From positions 1 to 37,520 of the forward strand of contig CABRYP010000026.1 in assembly GCA_902475245.1 (NCBI GenBank): a stretch of DNA of 37,520 bases. Direction: 5' to 3'. Below the pieces are notes generated by a model, which was not told the origin of the DNA, did no database searches, and was given only the letters and a program-made list of their open reading frames with translations. Of this stretch, positions 15,650 to 23,955 are shown in pieces. Origin of the DNA: an uncultured Collinsella sp. Lineage in GTDB: Bacteria; Actinomycetota; Coriobacteriia; Coriobacteriales; Coriobacteriaceae. The translations under genes were made by a program, and so were the position numbers. Position 1 is the stretch's first letter, and each line of letters begins with the position of its first letter.

Positions 15650-16237
15650 GTGTTTGGTATTGGAGAGGGTGAGCTCGCGATCATCGTGGTCTTCGGCTTT
15701 TTGCTGTTTGGCCCGGATAAGCTCCCGCAGATGGGCCGCACGATCGGCCGTGCCATCCGTCAGTTCCGCGAGACGCAGGAAAAGATGACGGCCGTTGTTC
15801 AGTCCGAGATCATCGATCCGGTAAGCGAGGCCGCGTCGGCTCCGGTCAAGCCCAAGAAGGCTGCCGTCGATGACGATTCCGATGCGGACGAGGATGCCGT
15901 CGAGACGGCCGCGCCCGCAAAGAAGGAGACCTTTGCCGAGCGCCGTGCCCGCCTTGCCGCCGAGAAGGCTGCAAGCGAGGGTGCCACCGAGGGCGAAGGC
16001 GCTGCTGATGAGGCCGAGAGCGCCGAGCCTGCCAAGGCCGAGCCTGCTGCTGCCGCCGCCGAGCCCGAGCCTGCTGCAGAGCCGGAGCCCGAGCCCGAGC
16101 CGGCAGAGCCCACGACGGCTGACCTCTACGCCCGTCGTCCCCGCAAGCGCAAGGCCGTCGTCGACCAGCTCGCTCGCGAGCTCGAGGCCGAGGACGACGC
16201 CGCTGCCGCTGACGCCCCGAAGGGAGGCGATGAGTAA
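15650..16237 (+). CDS. tatA: twin-arginine translocase subunit TatA/TatB
   Basis: Component of the Tat machine exporting folded proteins. The frame is open from 15605, but the family N-terminus starts at the GTG at 15650 (MFGIGEGELAIIVVFGFLLF), preceded by TTGGAGG; 195 residues. The order is a short periplasmic start, one transmembrane helix, the FGPDKLPQMGR hinge at about residues 20-30, an amphipathic helix (RAIRQFRETQEKM), then a long tail. The tail is acidic and rich in Ala, Glu and Pro (repeated EPEP units), ending in a short basic stretch (ARRPRKRKAVV). Most TatA proteins are under 100 residues; the length is closer to TatB. Its stop overlaps the tatC ATG by one base. Confidence 0.87.
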   Translation: MFGIGEGELAIIVVFGFLLFGPDKLPQMGRTIGRAIRQFRETQEKMTAVVQSEIIDPVSEAASAPVKPKKAAVDDDSDADEDAVETAAPAKKETFAERRARLAAEKAASEGATEGEGAADEAESAEPAKAEPAAAAAEPEPAAEPEPEPEPAEPTTADLYARRPRKRKAVVDQLARELEAEDDAAAADAPKGGDE

Positions 16238-17028
16238 TGCCTATCGGACCTGCGCGAATGCCGCTCTTCGATCACCTGGGAGAGCTCCGTCGCCGCCTGA
16301 CCATCGTGGTCGTGTCGGTCTTTGCCGCCGCTATCGTGCTGTATTTCGCCACGCCCGTGGTGCTCGATATCCTGGAAGACCCCATCCGCTCCTTTGTGCC
16401 GGACGGTAAGTTCTACATCACCACCACGCTCGGCGGCTTTGGTCTGCGCTTTTCGTTGGCCATCAAGATGGCTGTTGTCATGTGCACGCCCATGATCATC
16501 TGGCAGATTCTGGCGTTTTTCCTGCCGGCGCTTCGCCCTAACGAGCGCAAGTGGGTCGTGCCTACGGTGCTCGCCTCGACGGTGCTGTTCTTCCTGGGCG
16601 CAATCTTTTGCTACTTCATCATCATCCCTGCAGGCTTTGAGTGGCTCATCGGCGAGACCTCGGCCGTCGCCACGGCGCTGCCCGATCTGGAGAACTACGT
16701 CAACATGGAGCTGCTCTTTATGATCGGCTTTGGTGTGGCGTTTGAGCTGCCGCTCATTATCTTTTATCTGTCCGTCTTCCATATCGTGTCCTATGCGGCC
16801 TTCCGCAGTGCCTGGCGTTACGTATACGTTGGTCTGCTTGTGGGCTCGGCTGTGATTACGCCCGACGGCTCGCCCGTTACGCTGGGCCTCATGTATGGCG
16901 CCCTGCTCTCGCTCTACGAGATTTCGCTCGCCATCGCTCGCGTGGTCATTACCGCGCGCGAGGGCAAGGAGGGCTTGTTCGTGAGTCGTCTGGACCTGTT
17001 CTCGGACGACGAGGGCGACGAGGAGTAA
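16237..17028 (+). CDS. tatC: twin-arginine translocase subunit TatC
   Basis: Polytopic receptor for twin-arginine signal peptides. 263 residues with six hydrophobic segments. The signal-binding N-terminus reads PLFDHLGELRRRLT with Glu16 in the position of the conserved E. coli Glu15, and the second conserved glutamate is in GVAFELPLIIFYLS. RPNERKWV lies in the loop before the third helix. The ATG at 16237 overlaps the tatA stop (TAATG), with GGGAGG upstream, so translation is coupled. The C-terminus is longer than the minimal TatC and ends acidic (DDEGDEE). Only one TatA/B-type gene precedes it, consistent with a minimal TatA-TatC system or another subunit elsewhere. Confidence 0.95.
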   Translation: MPIGPARMPLFDHLGELRRRLTIVVVSVFAAAIVLYFATPVVLDILEDPIRSFVPDGKFYITTTLGGFGLRFSLAIKMAVVMCTPMIIWQILAFFLPALRPNERKWVVPTVLASTVLFFLGAIFCYFIIIPAGFEWLIGETSAVATALPDLENYVNMELLFMIGFGVAFELPLIIFYLSVFHIVSYAAFRSAWRYVYVGLLVGSAVITPDGSPVTLGLMYGALLSLYEISLAIARVVITAREGKEGLFVSRLDLFSDDEGDEE

Positions 17029-17034
17029 ATCGGT

Positions 17035-17391
17035 ATGCACGAGGTTGGCATTGTCAACGGCATACTCGATACAGTGATTCGCGCGGCGCGTGGGGCGGGA
17101 GCCTCGCGCGCCATTTTGGTAACGCTGCGTATCGGGGATATGACCGAGGTCGTGCGCGAGGCGCTCGACTTTGCCTGGGAGACGTTTCGCGACGAGGACC
17201 CGCTCACGCGCGGCTGCGAGCTTGCTGTGGAGGAAGTCCATCCACAAAGCGAGTGCCTGGACTGCGGCGAGGTCTTTGAGCACGACCGCTTCCATTGCCG
17301 CTGCCCCCAATGTGGCGGCGCCAACGTGCGCCTGTTGCACGGCCGCGAGCTCGACATCGCAAGTATCGAAATCGAAACCCCCGACGATTAG
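17035..17391 (+). CDS. hypA: hydrogenase nickel incorporation protein HypA
   Basis: Nickel chaperone that works with HypB to load Ni into [NiFe] hydrogenase, and into urease in some bacteria. 118 residues, the usual length. The nickel-binding N-terminus MHE is intact (His2), and the zinc site has two CxxC pairs, Cys74/Cys77 and Cys90/Cys93. It begins 6 bp after the tatC stop, so it is co-transcribed with the Tat genes. The small subunit of membrane [NiFe] hydrogenases is a classic Tat substrate, which makes this linkage sensible. No hydrogenase structural gene or hypCDEF is in the window. Confidence 0.93.
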   Translation: MHEVGIVNGILDTVIRAARGAGASRAILVTLRIGDMTEVVREALDFAWETFRDEDPLTRGCELAVEEVHPQSECLDCGEVFEHDRFHCRCPQCGGANVRLLHGRELDIASIEIETPDD

Positions 17392-17445
17392 CCCGCCAGC
17401 AACCTGGGGACGGGGTATACATGGTAGAAGTAAGGAGTGCCGAGT

Positions 17446-18129
17446 ATGGCCGAGAAGACGATTGATATCGCATCGCCGATTCTGTCGCGCAATGAGCGCC
17501 TGGCAGATCAGCTGCGCCAGCGATTTAAAGAGACAAACACCTATGTGATCAATGTGCTGTCGAGCCCCGGCTCGGGTAAGACAACAACGATTCTGGGCAC
17601 CAACGAGCGCCTGCGCGACAAGGCCGGCTTGCGCTGCGCCGTCATCGAGGGCGATATCGCCTCGGACGTCGACGCCATCACCATGAAGGAAGCCGGCATG
17701 CCCGCCATCCAGATCAACACGGGCGGCCTGTGCCACCTCGAGGGCAACATGATCATGGAGGCCGTTGACGCCTTCGACCAGGCTGTGGGTCTGGAAAACA
17801 TCGATGTCATCTTTATCGAAAACGTGGGTAACCTGGTCTGCCCAGTCGACTTTGACCTGGGCGAGAACCTGTCCATCATGATCCTCTCGGTGCCCGAGGG
17901 CGACGACAAGCCCATCAAGTACCCGGGCATCTTCCAGCACGTCGGCGCACAGCTGCTCAACAAGGTCGATGTGGCCCCGGCTTTCGATTTTGACATGGAT
18001 AGGTATACTAAGACACTCGATGACCTCAATCCGCAGGCGCCGCGGTTTGCCGTGAGCGCGCGCAAGGGCGAGGGCATGGATGCCTGGTGCGATTGGCTCA
18101 TCGGGCAGATTGAGCAAGCAAGGGCGTAA
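17446..18129 (+). CDS. hypB: hydrogenase nickel incorporation GTPase HypB
   Basis: SIMIBI-class GTPase that drives nickel transfer during [NiFe] hydrogenase maturation. 227 residues from the ATG at 17446, with AAGGAG 8 bp upstream. The P-loop SSPGSGKTTT is at residues 39-48. The G-domain metal site is in INTGGLCHLEGNMI (Cys-His), and FIENVGNLVCPVDFDLGE carries the second conserved Cys. The G4-type element appears as LLNKVDVAP. The N-terminus lacks both the CxxxC high-affinity site and the His-rich nickel-storage tract found in many homologues, so it is a minimal form. It follows hypA by about 54 bp. Confidence 0.93.
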   Translation: MAEKTIDIASPILSRNERLADQLRQRFKETNTYVINVLSSPGSGKTTTILGTNERLRDKAGLRCAVIEGDIASDVDAITMKEAGMPAIQINTGGLCHLEGNMIMEAVDAFDQAVGLENIDVIFIENVGNLVCPVDFDLGENLSIMILSVPEGDDKPIKYPGIFQHVGAQLLNKVDVAPAFDFDMDRYTKTLDDLNPQAPRFAVSARKGEGMDAWCDWLIGQIEQARA

Positions 18130-18183
18130 GTCGGCCGCCATACGGGCGGGCGTAGCCGCAGAGATACGAGATAGGAGCCTCTT

Positions 18184-20778
18184 TTGAAGCTCATCATCGC
18201 CGAGAAAAACGACGCCGCGCGTCAGATTGCCGAGCGTCTGTCCACGGGCAAGCCCAAAAAGGACAAGGTGTACAACACCGCCATCTACCGTTTTGAGTGG
18301 AAGGGCGAGGAGTGCGTGACCATCGGCCTTGCCGGTCACATCCTAGCGCCCGATTTTTGCGACAGCGTGCTGTTCGATAAAAAGCTGGGCTGGTATTCGG
18401 TCACCGAGGACGGCGAGATACTGCCGGCCGACATACCCGATGGCCTGGCGCGTCCGCCCTACGACACCAAGCGCAAGCCGTTTCTTGCCGATGGCATCTC
18501 AATCAAGGGCTGGAAACTCGAGAGCCTGCCTTACCTCACCTGGGCGCCCGTCATTAAGCTACCGGCCGAGAAGGAACTCATTCGTTCGCTCAAGAACCTC
18601 GCCAAGAAGTCCGACAGTGTCATCATCGCCACGGACTTCGATCGCGAGGGCGAGCTGATCGGTTCGGACGCCCTCAACAAGGTGCGCGAGGTTGCGCCCG
18701 ACCTGCCGGTCGCCCGCGCCCAGTATTCTTCGTTTACCAAGGCCGAGATCACGCAGGCCTTCGATAATCTCGTCTCGCTCGACCAGAATCTGGCCGACGC
18801 CGGCGAGAGCCGCCAGCACATCGACCTCATTTGGGGTGCGGTGCTCACGCGCTACCTGACGCTCGCCAAGTTTGGCGGCTTTGGTAACGTGCGCTCTGCC
18901 GGCCGTGTGCAGACGCCGACGCTTGCCCTGGTGGTCGAGCGCGAGCGCGAGCGCATGGCGTTTGTGCCCGAGGACTATTGGCAGATCCGCGGCATGGGCG
19001 CCGCACAGGGTGCTGCCGAGGACGACCGCTTTAAGATTGCGCACAAGACGGCGCGCTTTACCGACAAGGATGCTGCTGAGGCGGCGTACGGCCACGTTGA
19101 CGGCGTTGCGACGGCAACCGTCGCCGCGGTGACCAAGCGTTCGCGCAAGCAGCAGCCGCCCACACCGTTTGCGACCACCTCGCTGCAGGCTGCCGCCGCA
19201 GCCGAGGGCATCTCACCTGCGCGTACCATGCGCATCGCCGAGTCCCTCTACATGGCCGGTCTCATCAGCTACCCGCGTGTCGACAATACCGTGTACCCTG
19301 CGACGCTCGATCTGGGCGCCGTGGTGAGCGACCTTGCAAAGATCAACCCGGCGCTGGCGCCCGTGTGCAAAAAGGTGCTCGCCGGCCCCATGAAGCCCAC
19401 GCGCGGCAAAGTCGAAACCACCGACCACCCGCCTATCTATCCCACGGGCGAGGGCGATCCGTCCGCGCTCGACGGTGGCCAGCGCAAGCTCTACGACCTC
19501 ATCGCCCGTCGCTTCCTGGCAACGCTCATGGGTCCCGCGACCATCGAGAACACCAAGCTCGAGCTCGACGTCAATGGTGAGCCGTTCGTGGCTTCGGGCG
19601 ATGTGCTCGTGACCCCGGGTTTCCGCGAGGCGTATCCGTATGGACTCAAGCGCGACGAGCAGATGCCGCCGCTGGAGCAGGGCGATACGGTCGACGTGTT
19701 CGACATTAAGCTCGAGGCCAAGCAGACCGAGCCGCCCGCACGCTACAGCCAGGGCAAGCTCGTGCAGGAGATGGAAAAGCGCGGCCTGGGCACCAAGTCC
19801 ACGCGCGCGAGCATCATCGAGCGCCTGTACGCCGTGCGCTATCTCAAAAACGATCCCGTGGAGCCGAGCCAGCTGGGCATCGCCATCATCGATGCACTGT
19901 CGCAGTTTGCCCCGCGCATCACGAGCCCCGATATGACCAGCGAGCTCGACGGCGACATGACCCGCGTGGAGCGCGGCGAGGACACCGAAGAGCATGTCGT
20001 GACGCACTCGCGCGCGCTGCTGGCCGGTGTGCTCGACGAGCTGCTCAAGCATACGCAGGAACTGGGCGATGCTATCAGCGACGCCGTCACGGCCGATGCG
20101 CGCGTGGGCGCCTGCCCCAAGTGCGGCAAGGACTTGGTTATGAAGACGAGCGCCAAGACCCGCGGCAGCTTTATCGGCTGCATGGGCTGGCCCGACTGCG
20201 ACGTGACCTATCCGGTGCCGAGCGGCGTCAAGGTGAGCCCGCTCGAGGGCGAGGCTGCTGTGTGCCCCGAATGCGGTGCGCCGCGCATTAAGTGCCAGCC
20301 GTTCCGCCAAAAGGCTTTCGAGATTTGCGTGAACCCCACATGCCCCACCAACTACGAGCCTGACCTTAAGGTGGGCGAGTGCAAGGTGTGCGCCGAGGCA
20401 GGACGCCATGGCGACCTGATCGCACACAAGAGCGAGAAGAGCGGCAAGCGCTTTATCCGCTGCACCAACTATGACGACTGCGGCGTGAGCTATCCGCTGC
20501 CGGCGCGTGGCAAGCTCGAGGCGACGGGCGAGACCTGCCCCGAGTGCGGCGCCCCCATCGTGGTGGTCAACACCGCGCGCGGCCCGTGGCGCATCTGCGT
20601 GAACATGGACTGCCCGACCAAGGAGAAGAAGCCCGCCCGCGGCCGCAAGACCACGACCAAGGCGAGCGCGGCGAAGAAGACCTCGACTGCGAAGAAGACG
20701 ACGGCTAAGAAAGCCACTGCCGCCAAGAAGACGACCGCGAAGAAGTCGACTGCCAAGAAAGCAGCCGCCGACAAGTAA
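18184..20778 (+). CDS. topA: type IA DNA topoisomerase I, archaeal-like, with zinc ribbons and Lys-rich tail
   Basis: Relaxes negative supercoils through a 5'-phosphotyrosine intermediate. 864 residues from the TTG at 18184 (AGGAG upstream). The TOPRIM domain starts MKLIIAEKNDAARQIAE and contains IIATDFDREGELIGSDAL with the acidic triad. The active tyrosine is Tyr363 in AGLISYPRVDNTVYP. The N-terminal pattern (GLAGHILAPDF, an ESLPYLTWAPV segment, then RQHIDLIWGAVLTRYLTL) is that of archaeal-type TopA rather than the E. coli type. Four Cys4 zinc ribbons occupy about residues 635-815 (CPKCG, CPECG, CKVC, CPECG with paired Cys downstream). The last ~40 residues are a Lys/Ala/Thr tail with KKTTAKK-type repeats, like histone H1 or mycobacterial TopA tails, likely for DNA binding. 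Confidence 0.93.
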   Translation: MKLIIAEKNDAARQIAERLSTGKPKKDKVYNTAIYRFEWKGEECVTIGLAGHILAPDFCDSVLFDKKLGWYSVTEDGEILPADIPDGLARPPYDTKRKPFLADGISIKGWKLESLPYLTWAPVIKLPAEKELIRSLKNLAKKSDSVIIATDFDREGELIGSDALNKVREVAPDLPVARAQYSSFTKAEITQAFDNLVSLDQNLADAGESRQHIDLIWGAVLTRYLTLAKFGGFGNVRSAGRVQTPTLALVVERERERMAFVPEDYWQIRGMGAAQGAAEDDRFKIAHKTARFTDKDAAEAAYGHVDGVATATVAAVTKRSRKQQPPTPFATTSLQAAAAAEGISPARTMRIAESLYMAGLISYPRVDNTVYPATLDLGAVVSDLAKINPALAPVCKKVLAGPMKPTRGKVETTDHPPIYPTGEGDPSALDGGQRKLYDLIARRFLATLMGPATIENTKLELDVNGEPFVASGDVLVTPGFREAYPYGLKRDEQMPPLEQGDTVDVFDIKLEAKQTEPPARYSQGKLVQEMEKRGLGTKSTRASIIERLYAVRYLKNDPVEPSQLGIAIIDALSQFAPRITSPDMTSELDGDMTRVERGEDTEEHVVTHSRALLAGVLDELLKHTQELGDAISDAVTADARVGACPKCGKDLVMKTSAKTRGSFIGCMGWPDCDVTYPVPSGVKVSPLEGEAAVCPECGAPRIKCQPFRQKAFEICVNPTCPTNYEPDLKVGECKVCAEAGRHGDLIAHKSEKSGKRFIRCTNYDDCGVSYPLPARGKLEATGETCPECGAPIVVVNTARGPWRICVNMDCPTKEKKPARGRKTTTKASAAKKTSTAKKTTAKKATAAKKTTAKKSTAKKAAADK

Positions 20779-20807
20779 CGGCGCAGTCGAAACATTGCCC
20801 AAAAAAC

Positions 20808-20840
20808 GAGCGAGGGTCCCATGATCCTCGCTCTTTTTTT
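20808..20840 (+). terminator. terminator after topA
   Basis: GAGCGAGG (20808-20815) pairs with CCTCGCTC (20826-20833) and is followed by seven Ts. Confidence 0.9.
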
Positions 20841-20842
20841 GA

Positions 20843-20901
20843 CCGGCAGTTAGGGACATTCCTTTTTCTGCCGGCAGTTTAGGAACGTCCCTAACTGCCG
20901 G
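20843..20901. repeat. GGGAC-type intergenic palindrome with three arm copies
   Basis: CCGGCAGTTAGGGAC (20843-20857) is perfectly complementary to GTCCCTAACTGCCGG (20887-20901). A third copy in between (CCGGCAGTTTAGG from 20871) could pair with the same right arm, and CTGCCGGCAG at 20868-20877 is itself palindromic. Two hairpins are therefore mutually exclusive. The 12-mer AACGTCCCTAAC recurs at 28030-28041. Confidence 0.6.
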
Positions 20902-20919
20902 CTCGGAAACGACAAGGCG

Positions 20920-21903
20920 TTAGTTCACTTCGACGGGTTTGGCGCCGGGATAGCGCTCCTCAAAGTCTAGGCGGTACTTATTGTCATTGGTGCCCGCCAC
21001 GTTGTCGCGCGACAGCGGCGCCACGATCTCGTTCTTATGGTCCGCGGGCTTTGCGTACTTCAAGCTGATCTCCCAGGCATCGCAGATCGCATCGATGCGG
21101 TGATCCAGGTCGTCGTACAGAGCAATGATGTCCTTCCACGAGCTGTAGTTCTTAGAGCTTGTGGGGACGTCCAGGTCCTCGACAATGTCGTAATACTGCT
21201 CGATGGTGTCCTCCGTGCGCTCGGCGACGTCAGCGAGATTTTGACGGGTGGTACGATCCTCTTCCAGATAGCTGCCATTAAACGTCTCTGCGCAGGCACG
21301 GACCTGGCTATCGAGATCTTCCAGCAGGTCGTAGTATTCACTCAGGCGACGGTAGAGGTTCTGTTCGGAGAGGCTTGCTTCGCCGCCATCCTCGTCGTCA
21401 TCGTCATCATCGTCGTACAGGCTGTTGGGATTGCCGAGAGGCTTTGGATCATCGTCGTCGACGTCATGGTGCAGCTTAGCTACCTCGGCAGTCGTCTGCG
21501 TAGCGGAGTTGTCGAACGGCTTGATCACAAAAAAGATGACCAAGGCGATGATGATTGCCAACAGCACAACGATAACGGCGACAAGCGCCCTGGTAGCGCT
21601 CTTTTTTGCGGCGGGGGCCTGCGGTGAACCAGACGCGTATGTAGACGCCGGTTGCTGTTGGGGCGGGGTGTCCGCGACGGGTATGCGCTGCGTCGTTTCG
21701 ACCGCTGCAGGGCCGGCGGCGGGGTCGGGGCGATAGGCGAGGGGGTCGTCCGGCTTAGCTTGCGGCGTATCGAGGGAGCCGGTCTTCTCAAACGCGGGTT
21801 GGCCATTGCTTCCGGTTGTCTGCTCAACGGGTGCACCGCACGAGGTGCAGAACTTGGCATCATCTGCAAGAAGCTTGCCGCACGAGGCGCAATACCGAGA
21901 CAT
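20920..21903 (-). CDS. zinc-ribbon, single-pass membrane protein of unknown function
   Basis: 327 residues from the ATG at 21903 (MSRYCASCGKLLADD), chosen because AAAGGAG lies just upstream; an earlier in-frame ATG at 21921 lacks one. Order: an N-terminal zinc ribbon with two CxxC pairs (CASCG and CTSCG, residues 5-23), a Pro/Gln/Ala-rich linker, one transmembrane helix near residues 105-130 (LVAVIVVLLAIIIALVIFF), an Asp-rich stretch with seven consecutive Asp, then a predicted helical extracytoplasmic region rich in Asp, Tyr and Leu. The layout resembles the many zinc-ribbon-plus-helix envelope proteins of actinobacteria and firmicutes. I see no enzyme motif and do not assign a function. Confidence 0.8.
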   Translation of the reverse strand: MSRYCASCGKLLADDAKFCTSCGAPVEQTTGSNGQPAFEKTGSLDTPQAKPDDPLAYRPDPAAGPAAVETTQRIPVADTPPQQQPASTYASGSPQAPAAKKSATRALVAVIVVLLAIIIALVIFFVIKPFDNSATQTTAEVAKLHHDVDDDDPKPLGNPNSLYDDDDDDDEDGGEASLSEQNLYRRLSEYYDLLEDLDSQVRACAETFNGSYLEEDRTTRQNLADVAERTEDTIEQYYDIVEDLDVPTSSKNYSSWKDIIALYDDLDHRIDAICDAWEISLKYAKPADHKNEIVAPLSRDNVAGTNDNKYRLDFEERYPGAKPVEVN

Positions 21904-21971
21904 TGCCACTCCTTTCGCCACATTTCAAATCAATACGACGATTATACCCAGCGTCCAAAAGTCCCCATCAT

Positions 21972-22040
21972 AAGTTGCGGTGAAATAGGGACTGTTTGGC
22001 GGTCTCAGAGCTTCAATCAGTCCCTATTTCACCGCAACTT
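21972..22040. repeat. perfect 23-bp inverted repeat upstream of tmk
   Basis: Arms 21972-21994 and 22018-22040 are perfectly complementary over 23 bp (starting AAGTTGCGGTGAAATAGGG) around a 23-bp spacer. The arms contain the same GGGAC/GTCCC motif as the element at 20843-20901. It has no T-run. It lies between the divergent zinc-ribbon gene and tmk, where a transcription-blocking hairpin would not be expected. Confidence 0.75.
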
Positions 22041-22142
22041 TGGAAAGACACCTTTAGCCATTGGGGACGCGCCGAGCACTGGGGTATCATGGCTTGGTTG
22101 ATATATCTGCATTTACGCGTCTTGTAGGAAGGGGCTGCGCTC

Positions 22143-22826
22143 ATGGCTTTTGAGCCCGCTCAACATAGCTTTATCACGCTCGAGGGCGTCGATGGTGCCG
22201 GCAAGTCCACGCAGGCGCGTCTGCTTGCCCGCGCGCTCGAACTCGCTGGCTACCAGGTTGTGAGCCTGCGCGAGCCGGGCGGCACCGCCATCAGCGAAAA
22301 GATTCGTGCTCTGCTGCTCGACCCCGCCAATACGGCGATGGGCGACACCTGCGAGTTGCTGCTCTACGAGGCTGCGCGTGCCCAGCTGGTGCACGAGGTC
22401 ATCGCGCCCGCCCTCGCGGCCGGCAAGGTGGTCCTGTGCGATCGCTTCTACGATTCCACGACCTGCTACCAGGCGTTTGCCGATGGCCTCGACCGTCAGA
22501 TGGTACGCGATGCCAACAACCTGGCTGTCGCCGGTACGCATCCGGCGCTCACGCTCGTCTACCACATCACACCCGAGCAGGCGGCGCTACGCATGGCAGC
22601 CCGTGGCGCGGCAGATCGCATGGAGGCAAAAGGCATGGCCTTCCAAGAGCGCGTTTACCAGGGATTTTGTGCCATTGCTGCCGAGGAGCCAAACCGCGTA
22701 AAGCTCATCGACGCCACTGCGACCGTCGAGGAAGTCTTCGAGAAGACGGTCGAGCAGATTCGCGCGTACGGTCTCGACATTCCGCAAGATGCTGTCGCCG
22801 CCGCGCTTGCCAAGGAGGCCGAGTAA
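22143..22826 (+). CDS. tmk: thymidylate kinase
   Basis: Phosphorylates dTMP to dTDP for DNA synthesis. 227 residues, slightly longer than the usual ~210. The P-loop is in ITLEGVDGAGKSTQARL, the dTMP-binding segment is VSLREPGGTAISEKIR, and the DRY-type motif is VLCDRFYDSTTCYQ. The LID region reads ARGAADRMEAKGMAF. The ATG at 22143 has GGAAGGGG upstream, and a TATCAT -10-like box lies about 55 bp before it. It heads a tight cluster: the holB ATG lies 1 bp past the tmk stop, a common arrangement since both serve replication. Confidence 0.94.
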   Translation: MAFEPAQHSFITLEGVDGAGKSTQARLLARALELAGYQVVSLREPGGTAISEKIRALLLDPANTAMGDTCELLLYEAARAQLVHEVIAPALAAGKVVLCDRFYDSTTCYQAFADGLDRQMVRDANNLAVAGTHPALTLVYHITPEQAALRMAARGAADRMEAKGMAFQERVYQGFCAIAAEEPNRVKLIDATATVEEVFEKTVEQIRAYGLDIPQDAVAAALAKEAE

Positions 22827-22827
22827 C

Positions 22828-23955
22828 ATGGCCCCCGCTCAGGCAAGCCTGCTGGCCAAGCTCGACACCCAAGAGCGCGTTCGCGATTTTTTGACCAACG
22901 CCGTCGCCAGCGGCCGCGCATCGCACGCCTACCTGTTTTTGGGCGCTCCCGGTGCCGGCAAGCTCGATGCCGCATGGGCGCTCGCCCAGGCCTTCCTGTG
23001 CGAGCAGGACGGCTGCGGAGCATGCGACAGCTGCGTACGCGTTGCTCGGCATACGCATCCTGACGTGCACTATTACACGCCCGAGAGCGCCACGGGCTAC
23101 CTCATTGCCCAGACCCGCGAGCTGCTCGACGACGTGCCACTGGCGCCCATCCGCGCCAAGGCCAAGGTCTACATCATCGACCGCGCTGAGCAGCTGCGAG
23201 CCAACACCGCCAACGCGCTGCTCAAGACGCTCGAGGAGCCGCCCGAGGGCGTTATGTTCATCTTGCTGGGCACCTCGGCAGACGTGATGTTGCCCACCAT
23301 CGTGAGCCGCTGTCAGTGCGTGCCGTTTCGGCTGGTGTCGCCCACCGTGGCCGCGCAGGCCGTGAGTCGCGCGACGGGCCAGGATATCGCGCGCTGTCGC
23401 ATGGCGGTCGCCGTGGCGGGAAGCCCCACGCGCGGCATCGAGTTCCTTAAGAGTGCCGAGCGCCAGGATGCTCGCCGCCAGATGGTCCGCGCCATCGATT
23501 CGCTCATCGCTGCCGACGAGGCTGATGTGCTCAGCCGCGCCAAGTCGCTCATCGTCGCCGTTAAGGCACCGCTCGCCGAGGTCAAGTCCACACAGGAAAA
23601 GGTGCTCGAGCAAAACGCCGACTACCTGTCGCGTGGAGCATTGAAGCAGCTTGAGGACCGCAACAAGCGCGAACTCAACGCGCGCGAGCGTTCGGGTATC
23701 ATGGAAGCGCTGGCGAGCGCGCGGACGCTCATGCGCGACGTGCTGCTGACACTTCAGGACGAGGCGGCAGGCGTTGTGAACGAGGACGTGCGCGACACGA
23801 TCGGGCGGCTTGCCGCGGCGACGAATGTTGCGGGTGCCACCCAGGCGCTCGAGGCGGTTGCCACGGCTGAGCGCAACATCGCCAGAAACGTTACTCCCCA
23901 GCTGGCCATCGAGGTCATGCTGTTCGATATCAGGAAGGCACTGAAATGCCGTTAG
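22828..23955 (+). CDS. holB: DNA polymerase III subunit delta'
   Basis: Clamp-loader subunit that helps place the sliding clamp on DNA. 375 residues from the ATG at 22828, with AAGGAGG upstream inside tmk. The AAA+ module carries a P-loop-like AYLFLGAPGAGKLDAAW, a zinc module with CEQDGCGACDSC and one upstream Cys, the segment VYIIDRAEQLRANTANALLKTLEEP, and the sensor-1 motif TIVSRCQCVPFR. The P-loop ends GK-Leu instead of GK-Thr/Ser, so this subunit probably does not hydrolyse ATP, as for E. coli delta'. A coiled-coil-like C-terminal half follows. The stop overlaps the ricT start by 10 bp. Confidence 0.9.
   Translation: MAPAQASLLAKLDTQERVRDFLTNAVASGRASHAYLFLGAPGAGKLDAAWALAQAFLCEQDGCGACDSCVRVARHTHPDVHYYTPESATGYLIAQTRELLDDVPLAPIRAKAKVYIIDRAEQLRANTANALLKTLEEPPEGVMFILLGTSADVMLPTIVSRCQCVPFRLVSPTVAAQAVSRATGQDIARCRMAVAVAGSPTRGIEFLKSAERQDARRQMVRAIDSLIAADEADVLSRAKSLIVAVKAPLAEVKSTQEKVLEQNADYLSRGALKQLEDRNKRELNARERSGIMEALASARTLMRDVLLTLQDEAAGVVNEDVRDTIGRLAAATNVAGATQALEAVATAERNIARNVTPQLAIEVMLFDIRKALKCR

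Noticed and set aside
16126..18339. A 737-codon minus-strand open frame opposite tatC-hypB
   Set aside because: It covers four well-identified plus-strand genes; long antisense frames are expected in this GC-rich DNA (similar ones lie opposite topA and pcrA).
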